Positions 34,061 to 43,774 are shown, counted from the first letter of the stretch. The stretch is 64,000 nucleotides of DNA from a bacterium OM1 bin76 (GCA_002238785.1 MPNA01000001.1:186001-250000), one strand, 5' to 3'. Translations and numbers: made by a program. The notes: generated by a model from the sequence alone, not told the origin.

Positions 34061-35080
34061 GTGAACCCAACCACCAAGGGGACTTTGTGGGCCGTTGGCT
34101 CGGTGGTCACCGGCTCCTGGTTGCCCCTTTTGTATTTCCTCACCCACATCAGCGACGATCCGTTTGTCTGGCGGTCCTGGGCATTCCTCTTCCAGGCTGT
34201 GACGTTGGCGCCGCTGTTCCTGTTGATTCCGGCCACCGACAAGAACTGGAAAGAGAAGGCCCGAAAGTTCCTGTTCTACTGGGGCGACGCTGGAGAACCG
34301 GTCCGAGTCCGCAATCCGTTGGAGGTCTTGCGGACCCCGGCTTTCTGGATGGTGATTTCCTACCCCCTGGACTTGGCTCTTTGGGTTTGGGCGGCGACCC
34401 TGATCGATCCTCTGGTCGTGACCGTCATCTTCCAGTTGCTGGTGATCGGAATGGTGTGGATGGCGGCCAGGCTGGGAAGAAAACTTGCCACCGGACGCCG
34501 GGAATCCCCGCATGTGATAAGCCGCAAGTACTGGACGCTGATGATTCTCTCGTTCCTGGGCGCTGCCCTGGTGATATGGTCGGAGACCAGCGAAGTCGGG
34601 ACCCTCAACTGGTTGGGCATCGCCCTGGCGTTCGGCGGCGCCGCCACCGCCGTGGGAAGCCTTTGGGGTACCGTCTCCACCGGACGTCTCATGGGATGGC
34701 CCGGCGGTACGTCCCATGACCTGGTATGGAACGCAACCTTCTCGGCAGTGGCGGGGCGGATTCTCGCCCTTCCATTGGCTTTGGTGGGGAGCCTGTTGTT
34801 TTTTCCGCCGACCGGCAACAACTTCGACTTCACCTGGGGTGCGTTGGGGCTGCTCACCCTCATGGGAGTCTCCAACGCCGTCGGGGCTCTCGGCTACCGC
34901 TACTCGCTGTTCGTGACTTCCAGCTTGAGCGTGCAGCGGATCATGTTCTTCAACCCGGTGCTCCAGATGCTGTGGATATGGCTGTTCGCCGATGTCTCCA
35001 TCGCCAACCCCCAAGCACTGCTGATCGGATCCGGGATCGTACTCATCTCCAACCTGGGATGGCAGACCAAATCCGGTTGA
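34061..35080 (+). CDS. EamA/DMT-like multispan transporter, paralogue 2
   Basis: 339 residues, colinear with copies 1 and 3, with the same landmarks (PTTKGTLWAVGSVVTGSWLP, THISDDPFVWRSW, VTSSLSVQRIMFF). GTG at 34061 aligns with the starts of the other copies. It lies 198 bp after copy 1, with its own upstream box, so each copy may be transcribed alone. Differences are spread over the loops and some helices, not concentrated at one place, which argues for an old triplication. Confidence 0.72.
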   Translation: MNPTTKGTLWAVGSVVTGSWLPLLYFLTHISDDPFVWRSWAFLFQAVTLAPLFLLIPATDKNWKEKARKFLFYWGDAGEPVRVRNPLEVLRTPAFWMVISYPLDLALWVWAATLIDPLVVTVIFQLLVIGMVWMAARLGRKLATGRRESPHVISRKYWTLMILSFLGAALVIWSETSEVGTLNWLGIALAFGGAATAVGSLWGTVSTGRLMGWPGGTSHDLVWNATFSAVAGRILALPLALVGSLLFFPPTGNNFDFTWGALGLLTLMGVSNAVGALGYRYSLFVTSSLSVQRIMFFNPVLQMLWIWLFADVSIANPQALLIGSGIVLISNLGWQTKSG

Positions 35081-35143
35081 CCTCTAGCCCGGGCATCGCC
35101 TGCCACGAAGCCCCCGCCTCCCCGCATCAGGCCGTGCTGGAAG

Positions 35144-35154
35144 GCTAACCTCCG
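35144..35154 (+). promoter_or_regulatory. Conserved upstream box of transporter copy 3
   Basis: GCTAACCTCCG, the core of the box seen before copies 1 and 2, here 85 bases before the start codon. The GAGAATGGA extension is not kept. Confidence 0.4.
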
Positions 35155-35239
35155 GAACACAGAGAGCACCGGAACTGCCCTACGGACTTATGTCGCCAGC
35201 CCCCTCCAATCCAGAGCAGAGAACAGGACCGTTTGACCG

Positions 35240-36259
35240 TTGAACCCAACCCTTAAGGGGACGTTGTGGGCGGTCAGCGCGGTGGCCGGTCTCTCCTGGC
35301 TACCCCTCTTCTATCTCTACACCCACATCAGCGACGATCCCTTCGTGTGGCGCTCTTGGTCGTTCTTATTCCAGGCGGCCGGTCTGGCGCCGGTGCTGTT
35401 CGTGCTTCCGACTGCGAACAAGAACTGGCGGGACAAGGCCGGCAAACTGCTCTACTACTGGGGAGACGCCGGAGAGCCGGTTCGCATCAGGAACCTCATG
35501 GAGTTGGCGCGTACCCCGGCGTTGTGGATGGCGATCGGATTCGCGGTCGATCTGGCCTTCTGGGTTTGGGCGGCAACCCTGATCGACCCGCTGGTGGTCA
35601 CCATCATCTTCCAATTGGCGTTCATCGGAAATGTGTGGATGGCGGCCCGGCTGGGCAGGAAGATATCCGCAGGTGACCGCAACTCCCCGCACGTAATCGG
35701 AGGCAAGCACTGGGCCCTGATGGCCCTCGCCTTCCTGGGCGCCGCCCTGGTGATCTGGTCGGAGACCGGCGAGGTCGGAGCCCTCCACTGGCTTGGCATT
35801 GCGGTGGCCTTCGTCGGCACCGCCACCGGCGTCGCAAGTCTGTGGGGAACCATCTCCCTGGGACGGATCATGGGTTGGCCGGGAGACGACCCCAACGACC
35901 TGGCATGGAACTCCACCTTTGCGGCCGTGGCGGCGAGGGTCCTGGCGCTCCCCCTGACCTTGGCGGGAAGCGCCCTGTTCTTCCCACCGACCGAGAACAC
36001 CTTCGACATCAACTGGACCACCGTCGGTTTCTTCAGCCTGATAGGGATCTTCAACATGGTGGGTTCGCTCAGTTACCGGTTCTCCATGTATGTGACCTCC
36101 AGTTTGAGCGTGCAGCGCATCATGTTCTTCACCCCGGTCCTCCAGATGTTCTGGATATGGCTGTTCGTCGACGTCTCCATCGCCAATCCCCTCGCCCTGA
36201 TGATCGGCAGCGGGATCGTCCTCCTCTCCAACCTGGGATGGCAGAGCGAATCCACATGA
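35240..36259 (+). CDS. EamA/DMT-like multispan transporter, paralogue 3
   Basis: 339 residues, third tandem copy. The TTG at 35240 must be the start: an in-frame TGA lies two codons upstream, and the position aligns with the GTG starts of the other copies. It shares PTLKGTLWAVSAVAGLSWLP, THISDDPFVWRSW and YVTSSLSVQRIMFF. Copy 3 has NPLALMIGSG where the others have NPQALLIG. Rare TTG use may lower its expression. Confidence 0.72.
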   Translation: MNPTLKGTLWAVSAVAGLSWLPLFYLYTHISDDPFVWRSWSFLFQAAGLAPVLFVLPTANKNWRDKAGKLLYYWGDAGEPVRIRNLMELARTPALWMAIGFAVDLAFWVWAATLIDPLVVTIIFQLAFIGNVWMAARLGRKISAGDRNSPHVIGGKHWALMALAFLGAALVIWSETGEVGALHWLGIAVAFVGTATGVASLWGTISLGRIMGWPGDDPNDLAWNSTFAAVAARVLALPLTLAGSALFFPPTENTFDINWTTVGFFSLIGIFNMVGSLSYRFSMYVTSSLSVQRIMFFTPVLQMFWIWLFVDVSIANPLALMIGSGIVLLSNLGWQSEST

Positions 36260-36304
36260 CGGGGCTCCAGACATCTCACCTTAAGTACACTCCCACGACC
36301 AGAA

Positions 36305-38542
36305 GTGAGTTCCGATTTCAAGCCTTCGCTTTCTTCCGTCCGCAACACCTCTGATCCGAAGCACGTCTTTCCTGAACCGGCCACAGTCGTTTCACAAGCT
36401 AGGAAAACCCGGCTTCTGGCAAATGAACTGCTACATGCCCTGAAGTCCGCCGAGGCAGAGGCCGTGGAAGCGTACAGCCAGGAGCAGGAACGTGCCGTTC
36501 GCCAACACCTTTCCGAAATGCCTCTCGAAGAAGTCAAAAGAGTCACGAGAGGTTCCCTCAGGCTCGGAGCTGTCAAGTCCTCAGGCATTCGCACAGTGGG
36601 GGCCGCCAAAGCGGCTGGGCGGCAGCGTCTGGAATCGATCAGAGGTGTAGGCCCACACACCTCCACTGAGATTCTCCATGCAGCCCGACAAATCGAAGCA
36701 ATAATCAGGGAGGACAACGTAGTACGTCTCGATGTAGAACAACGACTACCCACGCAAAACGCTCTGCTCTCCAAATTGCACGCCTTGGAGCATGCCAGGC
36801 GGCACATACAGCCTCTGCGCCCCCAACTATCGGACCTAGTCCGCGCCATATCAGCGGATATCAACCTGGCGCGACTCGAGATCCGGAGAATCTTGCGTTT
36901 TTTCGCTGGGAAGAAGAAAAGGGCCAAGGCAAGGGCGGCATTCGGGCGTCTGGCGAGACTCTTGAGTGACCCTACCACCGATGCATTGGTAGCAAAGATC
37001 ACAGCAGCCATAGACCGCGTGGCCAGCCTGCCAGTCAAGCCCACAGCGATTTGGGAAGACTACATGTCCAGGCCGGTGCCTTACAACGGCCTGCTAACGG
37101 AAATCGGGGGACTTGATCCCGAGGAAGCCGCCTCCCAGGGTTTCCTTCCCGAAGACATCGTCCACAGAGTCAACAACTCAGACCTCAACACAACCTTGCT
37201 TCATGCATCGCTCCGTGGCTATCAATCCTTCGGCTCCAGATACGCTCTGGTGCAGGAGAGTGTGATCCTGGGTGATGAAATGGGACTCGGGAAGACTATC
37301 GAAGCGCTGGCTGTGATTTGCCACCTGCGCGCTCAAGGCGCCACGCATTTCTTCGTCGTCTCCCCAGCCAGTGTGTTGGCTAACTGGGAGCACGAGATCC
37401 GGCGTCACACCCGTATCGACCGCGTCTGGCGCCTTCACGGCATTGACAAGGACCGGTCCCTTCGAGGCTGGAGCCTTCAAGGCGGTATAGCCATCACCAC
37501 ATTCGCAACCCTCAGCTCTCTTGACCTTCCTGATATCGAAGTAGCGGCGGTAGTGATTGACGAAGCCCACTATGTGAAGAATCCTCAGGCAAAACGGACC
37601 GGAGCCGTCCGTTCTTTGCTTGTCAAGTCACAGCACAAGCTCCTGATGAGTGGCACACCAATGGAGAACCGGGTTGAGGAGTTTCGAGAACTTGTCAACC
37701 ATATCAGGCCAGACATCGCCCGAGGAATAGGCTCTGCCGCAGGAGTCAACGGCGCAATTGCCTTTCGCAAGGCTGTGGCGCCCGTCTATCTCCGGCGCAA
37801 CCAGGATGACGTCCTGAAAGAACTTCCAGAGAAAATAGAGGTCGAGGAGTGGTTGAGACTAGATGGTCCAGCCGCTGACAGTTACCGACGAGCCGTTGCA
37901 AGTGGGAATTTCATGGCAATGCGACGGGCTGCCTTCTTAACCGAACGGCCTTCGGATTCTCCAAAACTGAGCCGGATGGTTGAGATCGCGACAGAAGCTA
38001 TGGACAACAATCGGAAAGTTGTCGTGTTTTCTTTCTTCCGCGACGTACTCGATAGAGCACACCAGGCATTTGGATCCCGTGCGTTTGGACCCCTCACCGG
38101 TAGTGTGCCGGCACCGAAACGTCAGGTCCTCCTTGACGAGTTCTCCCGTTCACCAGAGCCGGGAGTGCTAGTGAGCCAAATCGAAGCGGGGGGTGTGGGT
38201 CTGAACATTCAAGCGGCGTCGGTAGTGATACTCGCTGAACCTCAGTGGAAGCCGAGTACAGAGGTTCAGGCCATAGCCCGGTGTTACCGTATGGGACAGG
38301 TCAGACCAGTGGAAGTTCATCGCCTACTCACCCAAAACAGTGTCGATGAACACATGCGGGACATTTTGTCCCGCAAATCTGCACTCTTCGCCGAGTACGC
38401 CCAGAAGAGTGCCATCAAGGAAGCAGCTCCTGAAGCTATTGACACAACCGCTGAAGAATCCACTCAGACAGGTTCTTCCCAGGCTGAACAAGAGCGCCGC
38501 ATCGTAGAGTATGAACGGCACAGACTGGGCATACCTACCTGA
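36305..38542 (+). CDS. SNF2-family DNA-dependent ATPase with N-terminal helix-hairpin-helix region
   Basis: 745 residues. The N-terminus (to about 290) is helical and contains an HhH-like segment (GRQRLESIRGVGPHTSTEIL, about 105-124) able to bind DNA. The SNF2 core has DEMGLGKT (about 324-331), DEAH (419-422), MSGTPMENR, and the C-terminal lobe with GGVGLNIQAASVVI and ARCYRMGQ. It should translocate on DNA and remodel protein-DNA complexes. Start is GTG at 36305. Base composition looks slightly more AT-rich than its neighbours, which hints at transfer. No nuclease or methylase partner is adjacent. Confidence 0.85.
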   Translation: MSSDFKPSLSSVRNTSDPKHVFPEPATVVSQARKTRLLANELLHALKSAEAEAVEAYSQEQERAVRQHLSEMPLEEVKRVTRGSLRLGAVKSSGIRTVGAAKAAGRQRLESIRGVGPHTSTEILHAARQIEAIIREDNVVRLDVEQRLPTQNALLSKLHALEHARRHIQPLRPQLSDLVRAISADINLARLEIRRILRFFAGKKKRAKARAAFGRLARLLSDPTTDALVAKITAAIDRVASLPVKPTAIWEDYMSRPVPYNGLLTEIGGLDPEEAASQGFLPEDIVHRVNNSDLNTTLLHASLRGYQSFGSRYALVQESVILGDEMGLGKTIEALAVICHLRAQGATHFFVVSPASVLANWEHEIRRHTRIDRVWRLHGIDKDRSLRGWSLQGGIAITTFATLSSLDLPDIEVAAVVIDEAHYVKNPQAKRTGAVRSLLVKSQHKLLMSGTPMENRVEEFRELVNHIRPDIARGIGSAAGVNGAIAFRKAVAPVYLRRNQDDVLKELPEKIEVEEWLRLDGPAADSYRRAVASGNFMAMRRAAFLTERPSDSPKLSRMVEIATEAMDNNRKVVVFSFFRDVLDRAHQAFGSRAFGPLTGSVPAPKRQVLLDEFSRSPEPGVLVSQIEAGGVGLNIQAASVVILAEPQWKPSTEVQAIARCYRMGQVRPVEVHRLLTQNSVDEHMRDILSRKSALFAEYAQKSAIKEAAPEAIDTTAEESTQTGSSQAEQERRIVEYERHRLGIPT

Positions 38543-38547
38543 ATAAC

Positions 38548-40071
38548 ATGTCAGCACTCGTGACCGACCTCTTGGACCGGTCCGCCCGCCTCTATCCCCA
38601 CCGACGAGCGGTCCGGATCATGGGGGGACCATCTCTCACCTATACGGAACTGCGCCACCGGATCGAGCGGGTTGCAGGTGCTCTGACGCGTTCGGGGGTG
38701 CGAAGAGGTGATCGGGTGGCGGTGATGGCCCCTGCTGGGCTGGCCTTCTTCGATGCCTATCTGGGTGCGGCTTGGCTGGGCGCGGCAGCCGTTCCGTTCT
38801 CCACCCGATTGGCGCCGGCCGAGATAGCCAGGCAACTGGTCGACGCCAGTCCTCGGGCAGCCATAGTGGGGCAGGAGTACGGTCAGAAAATGGCCCAGGC
38901 TGCACCTAGCGGGTTGCGCCTGCTCGAACACGGGAGTCCCGAATACCGCCGACTGCTCTCCGTCTCCGATTCGACCCCGATCGCAGCCCAGGCCGTGGAC
39001 ACCGCACTCATCATCTATACCAGCGGCACCACCGGCGATCCCAAGGGAGTGTGCCTCTCTCACGCCGCCCTCACCTTCAACGCCTACGTATCCGCGGTGT
39101 CGCAAGGTCTCATCCACTCCGATGTGTACCTGTCAGCCACTCCCCTCTACCACGCTTCGGCCGGCCTGCGGGTCACCACCATGCTGGTGGACGGACAGAC
39201 CCACGCGGTGCTGCCCTCTTTCGACCCGGAAGGCGCCATGTCTGCCATATCCGACTGCGGCGTGACCACCACCATCATGGTCTCCACCCAGTTGCAGAGG
39301 ATCCTTGATTCGCCCGGCTTTGACCCTGCTCGTTTCCGTTCCATGCGGCTTCTGCTGTACGGCGCCGCCTCCACCCGTTCCAACCTGGTGCAGAGGATGA
39401 TGTCGGTCCTCCCCTGCGACCTCTACCACGGATACGGGCTGACCGAAGCAACCGCGGTGTGCTCGGCGTTGGGACCCCAGGACCATCACCGGATAGCAGG
39501 GGCGGAGTCCGCAGGGCTGTCTTGCGGCCGTCCGATTGTGGGGGTGGACATTGACATCCGGACACCCGAGGGCAGGGTGACAAAACCCGCGGAAGTGGGT
39601 GAGTTGCTGGTACGCACCCCGAAACTGATGTCCGGCTATTGGAAGCAGCCTGAAGCCACGGCCCAGGCAATTTGCAATGGGTGGCTTCACACCGGAGACC
39701 TGGGATACCGAGATCAGGAGGGTTATATCTATTTGGCGGGGCGGATCAAGGAATTGATCATCAGCGGCGGTGTGAACATCCACCCGCCGCAGATCGAAGA
39801 CGCCCTCTCCCATCATCCCAAGGTGGCGGAGGTGGCGGTGATCGGTCTCCCCGACCGCGATTGGGGCGAGGCCGTGACGGCCGTGGTGGTTCCCCGACTC
39901 GGCGCTGCCCCGACGTTGGAGGACATCGGCCAGTGGGTGGGTGATCGGCTGGCTTCCCACATGAAGCCGAAACGGCTGATCCTTACCGACCGACTCCCTC
40001 GCGGCGCCACCGGAAAAGTGCAAAAGCATCGGCTGGTCACCATGCACGGCGAATCGGAGAACGACCGATGA
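38548..40071 (+). CDS. AMP-dependent acyl-CoA synthetase/ligase
   Basis: 507 residues, ANL superfamily. P-loop YTSGTTGDPKGV (about 157-168), GYGLTEA (about 295), the adenylate-binding TGDLGYRDQEG, hinge GRIKELIISGG, and the C-terminal catalytic Lys in PRGATGKVQK. It activates a carboxylic acid to its CoA thioester. It overlaps the next gene, a D-threonine-aldolase-like enzyme, by four bases. The pairing suggests a short pathway for a hydroxy amino acid or related acid. The start follows the SNF2 stop by five bases. Confidence 0.9.
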   Translation: MSALVTDLLDRSARLYPHRRAVRIMGGPSLTYTELRHRIERVAGALTRSGVRRGDRVAVMAPAGLAFFDAYLGAAWLGAAAVPFSTRLAPAEIARQLVDASPRAAIVGQEYGQKMAQAAPSGLRLLEHGSPEYRRLLSVSDSTPIAAQAVDTALIIYTSGTTGDPKGVCLSHAALTFNAYVSAVSQGLIHSDVYLSATPLYHASAGLRVTTMLVDGQTHAVLPSFDPEGAMSAISDCGVTTTIMVSTQLQRILDSPGFDPARFRSMRLLLYGAASTRSNLVQRMMSVLPCDLYHGYGLTEATAVCSALGPQDHHRIAGAESAGLSCGRPIVGVDIDIRTPEGRVTKPAEVGELLVRTPKLMSGYWKQPEATAQAICNGWLHTGDLGYRDQEGYIYLAGRIKELIISGGVNIHPPQIEDALSHHPKVAEVAVIGLPDRDWGEAVTAVVVPRLGAAPTLEDIGQWVGDRLASHMKPKRLILTDRLPRGATGKVQKHRLVTMHGESENDR

Positions 40072-41162
40072 TCAACGATGCCCTTCGCCACCGGCCCACT
40101 CCCGCTCTGGTCATAGACCGGGCGGTGATGGAACGCAATGTCACCGAGATGGCGCACCGGATGGAGAAGTTGGGCGTGGCGCTACGTCCCCACTGGAAGA
40201 CCTCCAAGATGGTCGAGGCGGCTCACATGCAAAGCCGGGCGGGCTGCGTGGGATTCACCTGCGCCACCCCGGATGAGGTGGAGTGCCTGCTCGACCACGG
40301 GTACACCGACCTCACCTGGGCCCATCAACCAGTGGGCCCTCCAAAGGTCGCTTTTGCAGTGGATGCCAACCGGCGAGGGCGGGTGCGGGTGGCGCTCGAC
40401 TCCCTTGAGGCCGCCGGGCCTCTGGCCAACGCTGGCACGGAAGCAGGAGTCGCCATTCCCTATCTGATCGAGGTGGACACCGGGCTGGGGCGGGCGGGAG
40501 TCGTCCCCGACCAGGTAGTGAACCTGGCGGGCAGGCTGGCCCGACTGGACGGCCTGGAGTTTGAGGGGATAATCACCCACGCAGGGCACCTGAGCAGCTT
40601 CGGGGACGACCGGTCAGGCCTGGAAGCAGAAGGCCGAGCGGTGGGAAGGACCATGGTGAGAATCGCTCGGGCGCTTCGCAGAACCGGTTTTCTGGTCTCA
40701 GTGGGATCCACACCGGGTTCCACCTCCACTCCCACCGTTTCGGGGGTCACCGAAGCCCGGCCGGGAACCTACGTGTTCCATGACGCCAATCAGGTGGCGG
40801 TGGGAAGCACCGACCTGTCGGGGTGCGCTCTTACCGTAGCCTCCAGGGTGGTCAGCACCCCCAGGCCCGGCGAGGCGATCATCGATGCAGGTAGCAAGTC
40901 GATGAGCTCAGATAGTCCCACTTCGGGCACAGGACTCGGAAGGGTCCTCGCCGAGGACGGCGCCTACGCCGACATCTGGTTCCACCGCGCCAACGAGGAG
41001 CATGGCTTCTTGAAGGGACCCGCTGTGGCGACACTGAAGGTGGGTGACATGGTGCGCATCCTTCCCAACCATGCCTGTGCTACGGTCAACATGTGGAGCC
41101 GGGCGCTGGTGATCGGGGATGACGGCACCCTGGACGAATGGAAGATCAGAGCCCGCCGCTAG
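40068..41162 (+). CDS. D-threonine aldolase / D-serine dehydratase-like PLP enzyme
   Basis: 364 residues with an alanine-racemase type barrel. The PLP lysine is K44 in RPHWKTSK. Barrel landmarks are VDTGLGRAGV and GIITHAGHLSSF, and the C-terminal domain has EEHGF plus NHACATVNMW, where His and Cys bind zinc or manganese. Family members cleave D-threonine to glycine and acetaldehyde or dehydrate D-serine. ATG at 40068 overlaps the preceding ligase stop as ATGA, so the two are coupled. Confidence 0.87.
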   Translation: MINDALRHRPTPALVIDRAVMERNVTEMAHRMEKLGVALRPHWKTSKMVEAAHMQSRAGCVGFTCATPDEVECLLDHGYTDLTWAHQPVGPPKVAFAVDANRRGRVRVALDSLEAAGPLANAGTEAGVAIPYLIEVDTGLGRAGVVPDQVVNLAGRLARLDGLEFEGIITHAGHLSSFGDDRSGLEAEGRAVGRTMVRIARALRRTGFLVSVGSTPGSTSTPTVSGVTEARPGTYVFHDANQVAVGSTDLSGCALTVASRVVSTPRPGEAIIDAGSKSMSSDSPTSGTGLGRVLAEDGAYADIWFHRANEEHGFLKGPAVATLKVGDMVRILPNHACATVNMWSRALVIGDDGTLDEWKIRARR

Positions 41163-41617
41163 TCGGGCGCCATCCCCTACCAGCGTCACCTCCTCAACAC
41201 CGTCACTTCCCACTTCCAGTACGGATGGGGTGCCCGTCAAACAACGAAAAAGAGATAGCCGCACCCTCACACTCGGTTACTCCCGGATGTCACCCCTCTT
41301 TACGGCCACCCCACCCAACCGGTTTGCCGCCCCCGAACCACGCCGTCCCCCAAGTGGGTATCCCCTCCCGACCCGCCTCCTCCTGACCGTCGAAAAACGC
41401 GGACAAGCGCAGGCCTGCCCGAAACCGAAACAGTTCAGTCCTCGGCTAAAACATTGGCCCACCCCCTAACGAAAGACACTGCCAAGACAGCGCCTCGCCC
41501 CAAGGAGCACAACCGATCTGATGAGGGCGACCCGGACCGCACACTCATGTTTGTACATACCAATATGCAACACCCCTGTGACAAAACACAAGCGATTTGC
41601 CCGGGTTTTTCAAAGAA
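41163..41617. other. Gene-free convergent spacer
   Basis: Lies between the stops of two convergent genes. Short frames on the plus strand (41119-41732) have Pro/Arg-rich composition and no ribosome sites. No hairpin with a T-run was found for either gene, and no RNA gene is visible. Confidence 0.45.
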
Positions 41618-42769
41618 TTATCGCGACTCTTTCAGCCAGGCTGCCAATCCTTGGAGTAGACGGTCCATGTCTTCTCGGGTGTTCCACATGTGGGCGGAGA
41701 CCCTCACCGAATTTCCTCTCACCGAGACGTAGACCGACCGGGAGGCCAGTTCTGTCACCAACGACCGTGGATCGGCGCCCTCCGGCAACCGCAGACCCGC
41801 CAGGTGGGCGCTTCGGAACTCGGATCGGGGAGCGGTCAGCCCCAGAGCAGCGGCTTCTTCAGCCAGGTAGTCGGTAAGCCCTCGACTGTGAGCCGCCAGG
41901 CGGTCGGTCCCCACCGACGACACGATCTCCAGGGCGCACCCGGCCGCCTCGGCCAGCCACAGATTCCAGGTCTGCCCGGCGTCGTAGCGCCTTGCTCCCT
42001 CAGCCAATTCCCACCGGTATTCGTTTACCCGGGAAAAGTCGTCGCTTCCCGCCCGGGCCATCCAATTGGCGTCCAGTGGCCTCCCCTCCCGATTCTCCGG
42101 TGACGCCCACAAATAGCACAGGCCAGGAGGACCCAACAGCCACTTGTATCCCACCGACACCACAAAGTCGGGGCGCACCTTCTCAACATCGAAGGTCGCC
42201 ATACCCAGGCTCTGTGAGACATCCAGCACCACACGGGCGCCCACCGCCCGGGTAGCTCTCCCCACCCTCTCCAGATCCACTCGGGTCCCATCCGTCCAGT
42301 GACAGGCAGGGGCCGACACAACCGATATCGTTTCATCCAGGCGGTCAAGCACCGCAGCAGTCCAGTCGTCGTCGGGCGGTCGTTTCACGAAGACCGGTTC
42401 GGCGCCTCGCTCGGTCCAGGGATAGACCATGGCGGGGAACTGCTCCTCGAGCATCAATACCCGGTCGCCATCCCCCACCCCCAAGGCGGATGCCGCCGTG
42501 GCCACGCCGTAGCTGGCGGAGGGCACCAAAGCTACACCTTCGGCATCTCCCCCCACCAGGAAGGCAACCAGTTCCCTGATCCGATCGCCGGGAGAGAAGA
42601 AACTGGGGGCCGTCACTTCCGACAGAGGACGATTCACCGCCTTCGTCACCGCCTCGGCAACCGGCTTGGCCCGGGCGCCCAGGTAGGCGCTGTTCAACCA
42701 CGCCACATCCCCGGGGAGATCGAACATTCCCCGGGCGGGCAACTCCAGATCAGGATATGAAACGCTCAT
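41618..42769 (-). CDS. Class V aminotransferase-fold PLP enzyme
   Basis: 383 residues, fold type I. AWLNSAYLGARAKPVAEAV opens the fold, LVPSASYGVATAAS forms the phosphate cup, and the Schiff-base lysine is in SVGYKWLLGPPG (about residue 213). It resembles cysteine desulfurase/kynureninase-like proteins with unassigned substrates. ATG at 42769 is chosen; a TTG at 42784 overlapping the upstream stop would add five residues. It is translationally linked to the small gene upstream. Confidence 0.85.
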   Translation of the reverse strand: MSVSYPDLELPARGMFDLPGDVAWLNSAYLGARAKPVAEAVTKAVNRPLSEVTAPSFFSPGDRIRELVAFLVGGDAEGVALVPSASYGVATAASALGVGDGDRVLMLEEQFPAMVYPWTERGAEPVFVKRPPDDDWTAAVLDRLDETISVVSAPACHWTDGTRVDLERVGRATRAVGARVVLDVSQSLGMATFDVEKVRPDFVVSVGYKWLLGPPGLCYLWASPENREGRPLDANWMARAGSDDFSRVNEYRWELAEGARRYDAGQTWNLWLAEAAGCALEIVSSVGTDRLAAHSRGLTDYLAEEAAALGLTAPRSEFRSAHLAGLRLPEGADPRSLVTELASRSVYVSVRGNSVRVSAHMWNTREDMDRLLQGLAAWLKESR

Positions 42770-42780
42770 CGAACCCAATC

Positions 42781-43050
42781 TCAACCGGCGGGATAGACGA
42801 GTATCAGTTCCGAAAAGGCCACTCCTTCCGAGCCGAGCCGGGAGGAGAGCATCCCTTTGAACATCTCCTTTGGGATCAGGCAGTCCTCACAGGCGTCGGG
42901 CCCCGCCACTATCTCCACCTGCAGGCTCCCCGTTGCAGCCGCACTCACCTCCAATGCGTAGCCATCGGCGGCCAATCCGGACGAGAAGGGCATCAGGGCA
43001 GAAGCTGCCGACTCCACGTCCGGGTGCGGCTTTCCAGTCACAATCCCCAT
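42781..43050 (-). CDS. Hypothetical protein with cysteine pair
   Basis: 89 residues. The C-terminal half includes VEIVAGPDACEDCLIPKEMF with a CxxC pair and ends in SELILVYPAG. No family was recognised. ATG at 43050 follows AAGG and the remaining upstream frame is a shadow. The stop meets the aminotransferase start, so it is the first gene of that pair and may act as a partner in sulfur or amine chemistry, which is speculation from context. Confidence 0.6.
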   Translation of the reverse strand: MGIVTGKPHPDVESAASALMPFSSGLAADGYALEVSAAATGSLQVEIVAGPDACEDCLIPKEMFKGMLSSRLGSEGVAFSELILVYPAG

Positions 43051-43090
43051 AGGGTAGCCTTCGTGGCTATCCGTTCGAAGGGTCGATTTC

Positions 43091-43768
43091 TTGCCTGACA
43101 AAAAGCCTCTCCCCCTACGTCTGGTAACCGTGCTATCAGAGGGCATCCGAGCCTTTCTCAACTCCCCCGCCGCCTTGATGGCTCGCTCCCTGTACGTCTT
43201 GGCCGTTCCGGCGGTGGTCCTGGCGATATGGCAGGCCGGCGAGAGCACCCGGGAAGGCAACCCCATCTTCTTTTGGGTTTACCTGTTCATCTGGTGCGGG
43301 AGCTTCTTCGTAACCGGCTATGTCGGATGGCCACTCGCCCGCACCGCGCTGGCGGCGGCGTCCCCTGACCTCTCTTCCGACCGGGATGACGACTGGTGGG
43401 TGCGTGACGGGTTCGTAAGGGCAACGGCCGCCTTCTCGTTCACCGTGGCGGTGGGGATGGTATTCCTGGTTATCCCGGGTTTGATGGTGCTGATGATCTA
43501 CACCTTCTATCCCTTCCTGATAATTGAGAAGAAGACCAAAGGATTCATGTCACTGGCGATGAGTGCGGAACTGACCAGCGGAAACCGCATTCGCCTTTTG
43601 ATCGTGGCCCTGGTTATGGCGGTCTTGTTCATACCCGCCGCTTTCTGGTTCTATCGCTCCGGACCGGGCCTGGTGGGAATCCTCGGTTTCTGGCTGTTGG
43701 CCGCCCCAGCCCTCTCCGTGGCGGCGGTCACCATGGCCGCCGCGTATCGTATTCTGACCGACAACTGA
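43091..43768 (+). CDS. Multispan membrane protein of unknown function
   Basis: 225 residues with about six hydrophobic segments (for example LYVLAVPAVVLAIW, FFVTGYVGWPLA, FSFTVAVGMVFLVIPGLMVL). The pattern FLVIPGLMVLMIYTFYPFLI followed by a basic stretch resembles DUF975-like and related membrane proteins. Start is TTG at 43091 with a weak GGGTCGA site. It is divergent from the 89-residue gene by 40 bp. A hairpin follows its stop. Confidence 0.65.
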   Translation: MPDKKPLPLRLVTVLSEGIRAFLNSPAALMARSLYVLAVPAVVLAIWQAGESTREGNPIFFWVYLFIWCGSFFVTGYVGWPLARTALAAASPDLSSDRDDDWWVRDGFVRATAAFSFTVAVGMVFLVIPGLMVLMIYTFYPFLIIEKKTKGFMSLAMSAELTSGNRIRLLIVALVMAVLFIPAAFWFYRSGPGLVGILGFWLLAAPALSVAAVTMAAAYRILTDN

Positions 43769-43774
43769 CCAAAC

